Position numbers and translations under genes: made by a program. The notes below the pieces were generated by a model. The model was not told the DNA's origin. It made no database searches and saw nothing but the letters and a program-made list of their open reading frames with translations. From Halorussus ruber (lineage in GTDB: Archaea > Halobacteriota > Halobacteria > Halobacteriales > Haladaptataceae): 64,000 bases of DNA. This document shows, piece by piece, positions 27,287 through 36,205 of the stretch; position 1 is the first letter of the stretch; each line of letters opens with the position of its first letter. Where the stretch lies: assembly GCF_004765785.1 (NCBI RefSeq), contig NZ_ML219769.1:117881-181880 (forward strand). The letters are read 5' to 3'.

Positions 27287-29231
27287 GATATGCGGGGAAA
27301 TCGGTAGTCGGGCCGACGCGGGTCCGGTCGCGGAATCGCTGGTCTGGTCGGACACCCAAACGTCGGCGACCTACGACGACGATTCGGTGAGCGTCCACGC
27401 CTCGGTCCATCCACTGCTCGCGGAGACCCCGGTCCGAGAAGTCGGCGACGACGCGCGACTCTGGCTCGTCGGCGACGTGTACGGAATCCGCGAGGAGGAC
27501 CGGTACTCTCCTCGCCCGGCCGAGATGGACTGCGTCGAGTACTGCGCCCGGTGCTACCGGAAGCACGGCGTCGAGTGCTTCTCGAAGCTCAACGGGAGCT
27601 TCGTCGGCGTCGTCTACGACGAGTCCGAGGAGACGGTTCACGTCGCAACCGACCGCCTCGGGACCAAAGCCGTCTTCCGGGCGCGGCCGGAGTCCGACCG
27701 GTTTCTCTTCTCGACGGACATCCAGTCGCTCGCCCGAGCCCCCGGTTTCGAGGCCGCGTTCGACCGGCCGTACCTCTACGAGTACCTCGCGTACAAGCGG
27801 TCGTTCGGCGTGACGACGCCGCTACGGGGCGTCGAGAAACTGCCGCCCGCGACGGTGACGACCATCGACCTCGACTCGATGTCGGTCGAGCAGTCGCGGT
27901 ACTGGGAGCCGATTTTCGACCCGCTCGACCGGCCGTTCTCGTACTTCGTGGACCGATTCACTCGGACGCTCCAGACCGTCCTCGACGAGTGGGTGCGCGA
28001 CGACGTGAACTACGCCGTCTTGCTGAGCGGCGGCAGCGACTCGCGTCTCGTCCTCGCCGCGCTGAACGGAGACGCCACCGCCTTCCACCTGAACGACTGG
28101 CTGAACCGAGAGGCGCGGACGACGACCCGGGTCGCCGCCAGAGCCGACGCCAGATTCGAACTGCTGAAGCGGGGTCGGGACCACCAGCAGGCGGCGCTGG
28201 CGCGCAACGCGCCGCTTTCGAACTTCGACGGGTGGTTCAGCCAAGCCCGGACGACCGGCTTCGCCGACGCGCTGACCGACGAGGCCGACGTCCTCCTCTC
28301 GGGGATGTACGCCGACACGCTGTTCAAAGACCACGGCATTCCGTCGCCGGACGTGTCGCTCGGGTCGCTCGGCACGCTTCACCTGTCGGTCGAAGACCCG
28401 ATCGAGACCGTCGAGGAGTTCGTTCACCGGACCGCGGTCGAGCTACCGGCCTACGTGGACGATTCGGTGTCGATGCGCGAGATTCTCGACGCCAACGTCG
28501 GGTACGACGGCGACCGCATCGACCACCACGGCATCACGTACAACTCCATCCGCGAACTCGTCCTCTGCGGCGAGTACTACCCGCTGTCGAACGACACCGA
28601 GCAGATACTCACCCGGAGTTCCTCCCAACTGATGCCGTACCGGTCGCCGTTCCTCGACAACCGACTCGTGGACCTCCACCTCCAGATGCCCCTGAAGTAT
28701 CGCCTCCGGCGGAACGTCGTTCACCGGGCGCTCGAACGACTCGCCCCGGAACTGGCCGAACTCCCGCACGGCGAATCGAGAGTCCCGCTCGACTACCCCC
28801 ACTACGGCTACTCGTTCGCCGAGAAGGCCGTCGCCTTCTGGAAGCGCCACTTCGAGTCCGACTGGTCGCCGGAAAGCCACTTCACGCAGGGGCCGTGGAC
28901 CGACATCGAGGAGTTCCTGCGAAGCGGCGACTTCGTCGAGGAGACCCTCGCCGACAACGAGCGACTCCTCGACCAGCTTCCCTTCTTGGACCGCGAGGGT
29001 GTCGAAACCTGCTACCGAGACCATCTCGACGGGGCGAACAACACGAACGAGCTGTACACGCTCATGACGCTTCTGGAACTCCCCGTGACCGAACACGTGG
29101 CGACCGACCGCGGAGCGACCGACCGCGGAGCGACCGACCGCGGAGCGGCCGACCGCGAAGTGATTGACCGCGGAGCGACCGACCGCGGAGCGACCGACCG
29201 CGGAGCGACCGAACGACGGAGTGAACGCTGA
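27279..29231 (+). CDS. Asparagine-synthase-like protein (class II amidotransferase fold)
   Basis: A 650-residue protein with an N-terminal glutaminase-like domain (about residues 1-200, FSKLNGSFVGVVYDE, ATDRLGTKAVF) and a C-terminal ATP-pyrophosphatase domain with the PP-loop LLSGGSDSRLVLAAL (about 246-260). In true AsnB the nucleophile is Cys2. Here the sequence is MSEICGEIG, with the cysteine at position 5, so glutamine hydrolysis is doubtful. The last 40 residues are a TDRGA tandem repeat. In glycan loci such proteins are thought to amidate carboxyl groups on sugars. It is followed directly by an ATP-grasp ligase. Confidence 0.8.
   Translation: MSEICGEIGSRADAGPVAESLVWSDTQTSATYDDDSVSVHASVHPLLAETPVREVGDDARLWLVGDVYGIREEDRYSPRPAEMDCVEYCARCYRKHGVECFSKLNGSFVGVVYDESEETVHVATDRLGTKAVFRARPESDRFLFSTDIQSLARAPGFEAAFDRPYLYEYLAYKRSFGVTTPLRGVEKLPPATVTTIDLDSMSVEQSRYWEPIFDPLDRPFSYFVDRFTRTLQTVLDEWVRDDVNYAVLLSGGSDSRLVLAALNGDATAFHLNDWLNREARTTTRVAARADARFELLKRGRDHQQAALARNAPLSNFDGWFSQARTTGFADALTDEADVLLSGMYADTLFKDHGIPSPDVSLGSLGTLHLSVEDPIETVEEFVHRTAVELPAYVDDSVSMREILDANVGYDGDRIDHHGITYNSIRELVLCGEYYPLSNDTEQILTRSSSQLMPYRSPFLDNRLVDLHLQMPLKYRLRRNVVHRALERLAPELAELPHGESRVPLDYPHYGYSFAEKAVAFWKRHFESDWSPESHFTQGPWTDIEEFLRSGDFVEETLADNERLLDQLPFLDREGVETCYRDHLDGANNTNELYTLMTLLELPVTEHVATDRGATDRGATDRGAADREVIDRGATDRGATDRGATERRSER
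29100..29217 (+). repeat. 15-bp tandem repeat encoding TDRGA
   Basis: About eight units of GCGACCGACCGCGGA, some degenerate, at the 3' end of the asparagine-synthase-like gene. They add a charged TDRGA tail that is not part of the family fold. Confidence 0.85.
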
Positions 29232-30431
29232 ATGGCTGACGAACGAGACGCGGTCGTCATCCCGGCGTCACGATACCCCCACGGGTACGCCTCGGTCCGG
29301 TCGCTGGCGCGGGCCGACGTGCGGACCATCGTCGCCGTCGCTGACGAGGACCTCCCGGTCACCGCGTCGCGGTACTGCGACGAGGTGGTGACGATTCCGC
29401 CGACTCGTGACCTCTACGCCTACCGGGACGCGCTCCTCGGACTCGCGGCGCGTCCGGACGTGCGGACCATCGTCCCCCACCGGCCACAGGGTCCGTACCT
29501 CCTCTCGAAGTTCCGCGACGAGTTCGACCGGTACGTCGACATCGCGGTGCCGGACCTCGACACGCTGGAACGCGCCCACGACAGGAAACGACTGATGGAC
29601 GCCGCAGACGACGCTGGCGTTCCCGCCCCGAAGACCGAACCGCTGGGCGACGCGGACGACTGGGACTCGGACAGAATCGTCAAGTCCCGGTACAACCTGC
29701 TCGTGGACGAGTACGTCGACTCGTTCGACCCCGGCGAGTCGAGCATCGAGAAGCTCGTGACACACGTCCCCGCGGACGAATCGCCCGACGCGGACGCGAT
29801 TCGGTCCCGGATGAACCACACGCCCGTCGTCCAAGAGTACGTCGAGGGGACCGACGAGTACATGGTCGGCGCGCTGTTCGACCACGGCGAACCGCTGGCG
29901 ACCTTCCAGCACCGCCAGATTCGGGGCGACTCCTACACCGGCGGTGGCGGCGTCTACCGCGAGACGGTCGATATTCCGGAACTCGACCGGGTGTCCCGGT
30001 CGCTCCTCTCCAGTCTCGACTGGCACGGACTCGCCTGCATCGAGTACGTCGAAGACGCCGAGACGGGCGAGTTCAAACCCGTCGAACTCAACCCGCGGAT
30101 GTGGCAGTCGCTCGCGTGTGCGACCCGCGCGGGCGCGGCGTTCCCGCTCTGGTACTGGCTTCAGGTGACCGGACGGACCGACCGCATCGACCCCGGGTAC
30201 GACGTCGGGGTCGGGACGCACTATCTGGCCGGTGAACTCGAACATCTGGTCAGCATCGTCCGCGAGCGTTCGTCGCTCGTGGACGGACCGTCGCTGGTCG
30301 GCACGACCCGCGAGATTCTCCGGTCGTGCTACGAACGGCCGGACTTCGACTACTTCCGTCTGGACGACCCCGGCCCGACGCTTCGACAGGCCAGCACCGG
30401 CCTCCGGCAAGCCATCGAGCGCCGCATTTGA
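29232..30431 (+). CDS. ATP-grasp carboxylate-amine ligase-like protein
   Basis: A 399-residue enzyme. The N-terminal third (AVVIPASRYPHGYASVRSLA) is a pre-ATP-grasp Rossmann-like fold. ATP-grasp core features follow: ERAHDRKRLMDAADDAGVPAPKT (helix before the lid), IVKSRYN, VQEYVEGTDEYMVGALF (about 200-216) and the metal-binding FKPVELNPRMWQSLA (about 278-292). ATP-grasp enzymes couple a carboxylate to an amine, thiol or similar through an acyl-phosphate. Its start directly abuts the stop of the asparagine-synthase-like gene, so both probably modify the same carboxyl-bearing surface molecule. Substrate unknown. Confidence 0.87.
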   Translation: MADERDAVVIPASRYPHGYASVRSLARADVRTIVAVADEDLPVTASRYCDEVVTIPPTRDLYAYRDALLGLAARPDVRTIVPHRPQGPYLLSKFRDEFDRYVDIAVPDLDTLERAHDRKRLMDAADDAGVPAPKTEPLGDADDWDSDRIVKSRYNLLVDEYVDSFDPGESSIEKLVTHVPADESPDADAIRSRMNHTPVVQEYVEGTDEYMVGALFDHGEPLATFQHRQIRGDSYTGGGGVYRETVDIPELDRVSRSLLSSLDWHGLACIEYVEDAETGEFKPVELNPRMWQSLACATRAGAAFPLWYWLQVTGRTDRIDPGYDVGVGTHYLAGELEHLVSIVRERSSLVDGPSLVGTTREILRSCYERPDFDYFRLDDPGPTLRQASTGLRQAIERRI

Positions 30432-30511
30432 GCAAGTAGAACAATCGGAAAACAACGAAAATTATTTCTTCGGCCGGTCTGCCGAGCGGTAACGGGAGCG
30501 GTTTGCTCCCC

Positions 30512-31591
30512 TCAGCGGAGCCAGTTCAGGAAGCCACTCACGTCGGAACTGTCGTCGGTCCCGTTCATCGCGGTCGTGGAGTTCGTCATCGTCTCGTTCG
30601 TCGTCCCGTTCATCGTCGTCGTGCTGTTCGTCGCGGTCTCGTTCATCGTCGTCCCACCGAACCCGGTCGTGGTGGTACCAACGACTCCGTCGGCGGTGAC
30701 GGTCCCTCCGGCGAACGCCGAGAGCGTCCCCTTGACCTCGTAACTCGGCGTGCCGACGGTCACGCTGTCGGCCCCCGAGACGGACGCGAACGCGAAGTCG
30801 ATGGCGTACGAGCCGTCCGAGGAGATTTTCGCACTCGCCACCTGGTCGGTCTTGCTGTTGTAGACGTAGGCGACCCCGCCAGCGTCGCTCCCGTCGGCCT
30901 CGCCCTCGATGGTCCACGTCTTCGCCGTCGCGGGGACGCCCGCTCCGGCGGTCGGGTAGTCGGCGACCTGCCACGCCTGATACCCGCCAGCGAGGGCGTA
31001 GACCTCCTCGAAGCCGCTGTCGATGAGGTTCGCCGCGCGCTTGACGGCGGTGTGAGTCGGGCAGTGGCAGTAGGTGATGACGCGGTCGGACTTCGGCCAG
31101 TCGCCCGTCGGGTCGCTACTGGTGCCCGTCGGCGCGGGACTCCGGACCGCGCCGAGGACGTGTTCGACTTGATACCCCACCTCGGCGCGGGCGTCTACCA
31201 TCCGGGCCTCGCGGCGGGCGTAGAGGTTGTACGCCACGTCGAGGGGGACCAGCGGGACCTCGACGGTCGAACCGCTCTCGGCCTGCTCGTGTACGGTCCG
31301 GAAGGACTCGGCGTCGAAGTCCACCGCCGAGGGCTGGTCGTCGAACTCCGGCGGGTAGCCGTCGTCGGGGTTGGTGTCCTCGGGGTAGTCCTCGCTCTCG
31401 GTGGCGGTCTCCTCGGCCTCGGTGGTCGTCATCTCGCCTTCGGTCGTGGTCGTCCCGCCCGTAGTGGTCGTCTCCCCCGCAGTCGTGGTCGTCTCCTCGG
31501 GGTTCGACCCCTGACATCCGGCGAGGAGTGCGGTCGCTGTGGTTCCGGCGGCCATCAGATATCGTCGTCGGGTCGTTTCGTCGGACTCCAT
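30512..31591 (-). CDS. Rhodanese-domain lipoprotein
   Basis: A 359-residue exported protein. N-terminus has a Tat motif (RRRYLMAAG) and a lipobox (LLAGC), then a long Thr/Glu-rich stalk (about 30-80). Residues about 100-215 form a rhodanese-like domain (PLDVAYNLYARREARMVDAR, and the catalytic cysteine loop YCHCPTHTA). The C-terminal part looks like an Ig/transthyretin-type beta domain (KISSDGSYAIDFAFA) and ends in an Asn/Thr-rich tail with many N-glycosylation sequons. A surface thiol or sulfur-transfer role is possible. The ATG at 31591 is used because it gives a compact Tat signal and sits 26 bp after the 19-bp promoter element. Confidence 0.82.
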   Translation of the reverse strand: MESDETTRRRYLMAAGTTATALLAGCQGSNPEETTTTAGETTTTGGTTTTEGEMTTTEAEETATESEDYPEDTNPDDGYPPEFDDQPSAVDFDAESFRTVHEQAESGSTVEVPLVPLDVAYNLYARREARMVDARAEVGYQVEHVLGAVRSPAPTGTSSDPTGDWPKSDRVITYCHCPTHTAVKRAANLIDSGFEEVYALAGGYQAWQVADYPTAGAGVPATAKTWTIEGEADGSDAGGVAYVYNSKTDQVASAKISSDGSYAIDFAFASVSGADSVTVGTPSYEVKGTLSAFAGGTVTADGVVGTTTTGFGGTTMNETATNSTTTMNGTTNETMTNSTTAMNGTDDSSDVSGFLNWLR

Positions 31592-31617
31592 ACACCCCGC
31601 TCGGACCGGCACGCAGT

Positions 31618-31636
31618 TTATTACGCGCCGGATATG
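31618..31636 (-). promoter_or_regulatory. 19-bp promoter element (copy 5, rhodanese lipoprotein)
   Basis: On the minus strand CATATCCGGCGCGTAATAA, ending 26 bp before the ATG at 31591. Confidence 0.55.
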
Positions 31637-31730
31637 CGCGACGTAGCCGGTGGATAGGCACCCACCTATTCCTCAAATTTAGATGACATTGACGGCCCGC
31701 GGTCGGTGCTATCCACCGCTTAAAATAGCG

Positions 31731-31906
31731 TGACAACCACCTACGTCGCTTGGTGACACAAACTACGCCCTGGCGGACTGAAAGGGCGAGCGGGCCTCGC
31801 GTTTACGTGGTCGTCTCAGCACGGCCCTATTTCGCGGGCGCAGAACTGCGCCCGCGAAATATCCTGCTGAACGACCGCGAGGCCCGCGAGGGCTTTCGAG
31901 ACCTTC
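31731..31906 (+). ncRNA. Long palindromic element, copy A (possible structured RNA or mobile palindrome)
   Basis: In the 400-bp gap between 31591 and 31995. Nested stems: outer 12 bp (31790-31801 with 31876-31887), middle GTCG..TCAGCA (31810-31821) with TGCTGA.CGAC (31865-31875), and an inner perfect 15-bp stem (31828-31842 with 31847-31861) closed by loop GAAC. It is flanked by conserved words CCTGGCGGACTGAAAGGGCG (left) and GAGGGCTTTCGAG (right). A second copy lies inverted at 44577-44800, with compensatory changes in both the outer and inner stems. It contains no ORF that makes sense. It could be a structured RNA, or a palindrome-type non-autonomous mobile element; the sequence alone does not decide. 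Confidence 0.6.
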
Positions 31907-31994
31907 GTTCCGATTCTGGTGGTTCGTCTTCCTGCTACGACTCAGAAAAGCGATGGAGAAACGAAAACCGACCTCAAACCGTCGAAAAATCAGC

Positions 31995-33980
31995 TCAGGG
32001 CGTCGAACACATCGCCACGTCCCCGTTGACGTAGACCTCGCCCATCGACCGGCGGCAGAGCCGCGACTGGGGGATGTCCCGAATCGCTCCGCTTCCCTCC
32101 TCGGCGGTCAGGAAGAACGACGCGCCCTCGCGCTGGTAGCCCCTGTAGACCACGATGTCGTGGGTCACGGGCCGGGATTTATTCACGACCGCCGGGGCCG
32201 CGGGGTAGGACCGAGTTCTGGTGAAGACGGTCTGGTAGGGGTGGTCCGTGTGGAGAATCTGGCGACCGGTGAGGCGGTCGCGGTCGGGCGACCCGGTCAT
32301 CTGCGCGATGGTGTCCACGGCGGCGAGTTCCTGCTCGGTGTAGCTCAGGCGCTCGCGCTGGCCGTCGAACACCGGGTCGTCCACCGTCCCGTTGCTCGAC
32401 ATCACCATCACGCTCGGGAAGGCGAGCGCGAGGAGGACCGCGAGCGCGACGAAGGCCCGCGAGTCGAGGGTTCGAGAGAGGTAGCGCAGGCCGACCACGC
32501 CCAGAATCGCCATCGGGGCGTACATGAACGCGATCCAGCGCTGGGGCACGAAGTTGTCGATGCCGAACATCGGCAGGCCGAGGACGAACACCAGCATGAT
32601 GGCGGTCCCGACAAGCAGGGTGAACGTCGCCTGCGAGGCCCGCTTGCGGTGGATGACGTAGAGACAGCCGACGAACGTGAGGAACATGAACAGCAGGAAG
32701 CCGGTCGTGTCGACGTAGAGCGCGATTTCTTCGACCAGCGTGGGCGCGGCGCTACTCGCGGCCTCGCCGCCGCTGGAGCTACTGCTCGTGCCGCCGACCA
32801 GATTCAGGAACCCGGCGCTCGACGTGAGCGTCTCCAGCAGGTAGCTCAGGACCAGCGAGAGGAAGGGCTGGTCGGCCCCCGCGTAGGGCGTGAACGACCA
32901 CATGAACAGGGTGAACCCCGCGTCGAACACCAGCAGGCCCGCGACTCGGACCGTCTTCTCGCCGTCGAAGGGGTTGAAGACGGTGTTCGTCCCGGCGAAG
33001 GGGCCGTACTCCACGAGGAGCCTCGCCACCAGCGTCGAACCCAGCAGGACGAGCATGATGAACGTCGAGACCTGATGGGTCAGGATGAGCGCGACCGAGA
33101 CGACCAACAGGAGCAGGAAGTCCCGGAGTCGCTGCTCGACTCGCATCAGTCGCACCACCATGTAGGTGACCGCGAGGAACATCAGCAGGCCCTGACTCGT
33201 CGGAATCAGGTGGATGCCCCACTCGATTGGGTAGTCGGCGACGCCGTAGAGCGCCGCCGCGAGGACGGCCCACCGCGTCGAGACCAGCAGGTTCGCCGTC
33301 GCGTAGACGAACAGCGGCGTCAGCGGCATGACGAGGCCGAGCGAGAGGTGGAGCGCGGTCCGGAGCGACGCGTCGAGCAGCAGGGAGTTCGCCACGACGT
33401 AGAGGTGGTAGAACGGCGCGGCGAAGTGCTTGTTGTCGTCGATGGCGTTCAGCGACCCCTGGGTCAGGATGGCGTCGGCGAGTCGCGGGACGTGCGTCCA
33501 GAGGTCGATGCCGATGAACCCCGGATTCACGTAGAGGGCGGGCAGTCGAATCGCGGCCGCGAGCAGGACGACCTGCGCGAGCAACCACCGCCGGTCGAAG
33601 TCCTCCTCGCTGGTGAACAGCACCTGCCCGACCACGAGCGTTCCCAGCACGCCCGCGATGTCGTAGAACAACAGCGAGCGCTCGCCAGCTTGCACCGCGA
33701 CGACGACCAGCGCCGCCGCGCCGACGACGACCACGCTCGGTAGTGTCGCGGCGACGGTGGTCGGAAGGCGGGGAAGCGAGTGATTCCGTCCCGTCTCGGT
33801 GTAGACCCCCGCCAAGTAAATCAGGCAGGCGGCCCCGAGGACGATGGGAATCGTCTCGATGTAAATCTGGGAGGCGAAGAACCGGAGCGGGAACAAAAAC
33901 AGCGCCATGACGACGCCGATTCCGGCCATCGTGCTGTCGATGCGGACGTTGCCGAGGAAGCCGTCGAACCGCGTGGACAT
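31995..33980 (-). CDS. Multi-spanning membrane glycosyltransferase-like protein (GT-C type)
   Basis: A 661-residue protein with about 14 hydrophobic segments over residues 15-540 and a soluble C-terminal domain of about 110 residues. Near the first long loop, NPGFIGIDLWTHVPRLADAIL (about residues 180-200) has the acidic residue after a membrane helix typical of GT-C enzymes that use lipid-linked sugars outside the membrane. It ends the operon of glycosyltransferases 37669-31995 and its ATG shares a base with the stop of the preceding GT4 gene. Role inferred: sugar transfer from a polyprenyl carrier, or export/assembly of the glycan. Confidence 0.7.
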   Translation of the reverse strand: MSTRFDGFLGNVRIDSTMAGIGVVMALFLFPLRFFASQIYIETIPIVLGAACLIYLAGVYTETGRNHSLPRLPTTVAATLPSVVVVGAAALVVVAVQAGERSLLFYDIAGVLGTLVVGQVLFTSEEDFDRRWLLAQVVLLAAAIRLPALYVNPGFIGIDLWTHVPRLADAILTQGSLNAIDDNKHFAAPFYHLYVVANSLLLDASLRTALHLSLGLVMPLTPLFVYATANLLVSTRWAVLAAALYGVADYPIEWGIHLIPTSQGLLMFLAVTYMVVRLMRVEQRLRDFLLLLVVSVALILTHQVSTFIMLVLLGSTLVARLLVEYGPFAGTNTVFNPFDGEKTVRVAGLLVFDAGFTLFMWSFTPYAGADQPFLSLVLSYLLETLTSSAGFLNLVGGTSSSSSGGEAASSAAPTLVEEIALYVDTTGFLLFMFLTFVGCLYVIHRKRASQATFTLLVGTAIMLVFVLGLPMFGIDNFVPQRWIAFMYAPMAILGVVGLRYLSRTLDSRAFVALAVLLALAFPSVMVMSSNGTVDDPVFDGQRERLSYTEQELAAVDTIAQMTGSPDRDRLTGRQILHTDHPYQTVFTRTRSYPAAPAVVNKSRPVTHDIVVYRGYQREGASFFLTAEEGSGAIRDIPQSRLCRRSMGEVYVNGDVAMCSTP

Positions 33981-35044
33981 CAGGTGATACCTCCGCTGTC
34001 GGGTTCGGACGTGTTCGTCTCACTTTCGGACATATTTAAATTTGTATTAAATATACTAACATTTTGATTAGCAATGTATAGGTTGTCTCCGGTCGCGCCG
34101 CGCTCGCTCAGGACGCGCTCGTAGACGCCGCGGAGTCGCCGCCCGGTCGCGTCGAGTTCCCACTTCCGGGGGAGTTCCGGGGCGGTTCTGTCGGACTCGG
34201 CGTCAGCAGCGGCCGAATCCGACGCGGCCAGCGCCCGGTCGAGTTCCGCGGCCAACTCCTCGTCGGAGTCGCAGACCGACGCGCCGGGCACGTCGGAGAC
34301 GAATCCCACGTCGGTCGAGACCACCGGCAGGCCGCAGGCCGCGGCCTCCTTGACGACCATCGGCCCGCTCTCGCGGGTCGAGGTCACCAGCAGGGCGTCG
34401 CTGGCGTTCATGTAGTGGGGCATCTCGTCGTGGGAGACGCCGGTAATCGCCCGAATCTCGGCGTCCGCGTCGGCGCGCTCGACGACGCGCTCGGCCCGCG
34501 GGAAGTCCTTCTCCGGGCGGTCGGTGTCGTAGGGGAAGAGGACGATTTTCGCGTCCTCTCCGTCGTCCCCCTCCGTCTCCCACCCGACTCGCTCGCGGGC
34601 CGATTCCCGCGGAATCGGCCGGAAGCGGTCGGTGTCGATGCCGAACGGGACGTGAGTGTAGGGCCTGTCGAGCGTCTCGACCATCCGGCGACTCGGCAGA
34701 ATCGTCGCGTCGGCGAGTCCGGCCGCGAACCGACTCATGCGGCGAATCCACTCGCTCTCGCCCATCAAGTCGGTCCCCCAGAGCGTCAGCACGACCGGTC
34801 GCCGGGGAAGGGCGAGCGCGAAGGGCGCGGTCAACCCGTAGTGGGCGTGAATCAGGTCGTGGTCGCCGAGCGCCGAGAGGACCTTCGGGGAGAACCGGGC
34901 GTACTCGGCCGCCGTCCGGGGTTCCGCGGCCGAGTGAGACCCCGGCACCTCGCAGACGGTCGATTCGACCCCGGCGCGTTCCAGCGCCTCCACCTGCGCG
35001 TCAAAGAAGGGCCGACGCTCGGTGACGAGTTGGAGGACCTTCAC
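33980..35044 (-). CDS. Family 4 glycosyltransferase
   Basis: A 354-residue GT-B-fold enzyme. The N-terminal domain has HDLIHAHYGLTAPFAL and LTLWGTDLMGE. The C-terminal domain has the GT4 donor-site pattern EMPHYMNASDALLVTSTRESGPMVVKEAAACGLPVVSTDVG (about 225-265), where the E-x7-E motif (ESGPMVVKE) binds the nucleotide-sugar. It lies in the glycan operon, overlapping the GT2 gene upstream by 4 bp. The C-terminal 30 residues are a Ser/Thr/Asn-rich extension. Confidence 0.9.
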   Translation of the reverse strand: MKVLQLVTERRPFFDAQVEALERAGVESTVCEVPGSHSAAEPRTAAEYARFSPKVLSALGDHDLIHAHYGLTAPFALALPRRPVVLTLWGTDLMGESEWIRRMSRFAAGLADATILPSRRMVETLDRPYTHVPFGIDTDRFRPIPRESARERVGWETEGDDGEDAKIVLFPYDTDRPEKDFPRAERVVERADADAEIRAITGVSHDEMPHYMNASDALLVTSTRESGPMVVKEAAACGLPVVSTDVGFVSDVPGASVCDSDEELAAELDRALAASDSAAADAESDRTAPELPRKWELDATGRRLRGVYERVLSERGATGDNLYIANQNVSIFNTNLNMSESETNTSEPDSGGIT

Positions 35045-36204
35045 TCGGCACGCACCTCCTTGTCCCGATTCGCCCGCATGTCGAGGGTCATCGCGGTCAG
35101 CAGGGCCAGACAGCCGACCGGGAGGAGGACCAGCGCGGCGATGCCCCGCGTCTGGGGGCTTCCGACCGCATTTCCGTCTTCGCCCGCGTCCTCACTCCCC
35201 GAGACCAGCGCCGCCAGCCCCGCGACGCCTCCCACCGCCATCGACGCGACCCCGAACAGGTAGAACAGCGCCAGCGGGTGGAAGTCCCGGACCAGATACT
35301 TGGTGTGGAGCCGCCAGACGAACCGGTTGACCAACAGCGACGAGAGCTTCGGGATGAACGACGAGTACTCGATGCTACTGGTCTCGTCGCCGTACACCGC
35401 GGCCATCGGCACGTCGGCGACCGTGTAGCCGTGGGCGTTGAGTTTGACCAGCACGTCGTTGCAGAACCCGTAGTCCTGATAGAAGTCCTCCGGTCCGAGC
35501 GTTTCGAGTGCGTCCGCGGAGATGGCGGTGTAGCCGTTCTGCGGGTCCATCGTCTTCCAGTAGCCGCTGGCGACTTTCGTCAGGAAGGTCAGCGACCAGT
35601 TGCCCAGCAGTCGCCAGTTGGTCATCCCCTCGCGGAAGTCGGCTTCGAGGAGTCGGTTGCCCTTCGCGTACTCGGCCTCGCCCGCCACGATGGGGTCGAG
35701 CAGGCGCGGTAGCTCGTCGGGGTCCATCTGGGCGTCGCCGTTCATCACCGCGATGACGTCCACGTCGTCGTCCAGCGCCCGCGAGTAGCCCGTCGTGACC
35801 GCGCCGCCGACGCCTCGGTTCTCCTCGTGGCGTATCGGCACGACGCGCTCCTCGACGCCGACTCCTCCGTCGGAACGGGGTTCCGACGAGGCTCGCAGAC
35901 CCGCTGTCTGCTCACCCCCGTCAGCCTTCGCCGGTTCGCGGGCTTGTTCGCGCTCGTCTGTTTCGGCGCTCTCGGCGGCATCGTCGTCCTCCTTCTCGTT
36001 CTCCGCTTCCTCCTGCTCTTGCCGAGCGCGCCGGTTGGCGCGCTCGGCGGCCCGCTGGACGTGTTGCCACGTGTCGTCGGTCGAGGAGTCGTCCACGACG
36101 TAGACGCGGTCCACGAACTCGGGCATCGTCTCGACCACGGTGGCGACGAGGTCCGACTCGTTGTACGCCGGGACCACCACCCCGACGCGCGTGTCCCGGT
36201 ACAT
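35041..36204 (-). CDS. Family 2 glycosyltransferase with C-terminal membrane segments and an acidic insert
   Basis: A 387-residue DPM1-like enzyme. The opening VGVVVPAYNESDLVATVVETMPEF and YVVDDSSTDDT define the GT2 nucleotide site. The acceptor/metal motif is VIAVMNGDAQMDPDELPRLL (about 152-171). Two membrane helices near residues 305-335 and 355-380 anchor it. Unusually, about 60 residues (55-118) of mainly Glu, Arg, Asp and Ala are inserted between the second strand and the EENRGVGGAV loop, where the family normally has a short helix. It probably transfers a sugar to polyprenyl phosphate. Second gene of its operon. Confidence 0.88.
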   Translation of the reverse strand: MYRDTRVGVVVPAYNESDLVATVVETMPEFVDRVYVVDDSSTDDTWQHVQRAAERANRRARQEQEEAENEKEDDDAAESAETDEREQAREPAKADGGEQTAGLRASSEPRSDGGVGVEERVVPIRHEENRGVGGAVTTGYSRALDDDVDVIAVMNGDAQMDPDELPRLLDPIVAGEAEYAKGNRLLEADFREGMTNWRLLGNWSLTFLTKVASGYWKTMDPQNGYTAISADALETLGPEDFYQDYGFCNDVLVKLNAHGYTVADVPMAAVYGDETSSIEYSSFIPKLSSLLVNRFVWRLHTKYLVRDFHPLALFYLFGVASMAVGGVAGLAALVSGSEDAGEDGNAVGSPQTRGIAALVLLPVGCLALLTAMTLDMRANRDKEVRAE

Positions 36205-36205
36205 C

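Noticed and set aside
31780..31906. Possible CRISPR repeat or tRNA in the palindromic element
   Set aside because: Only one palindrome per site with no spaced direct repeats, and no cloverleaf or TpsiC-arm sequence.
31953..33743. 596-codon plus-strand frame opposite the membrane glycosyltransferase
   Set aside because: It is Arg/Glu/His/Gln-rich with no hydrophobic core and mirrors the third-position GC bias of the real minus-strand gene.
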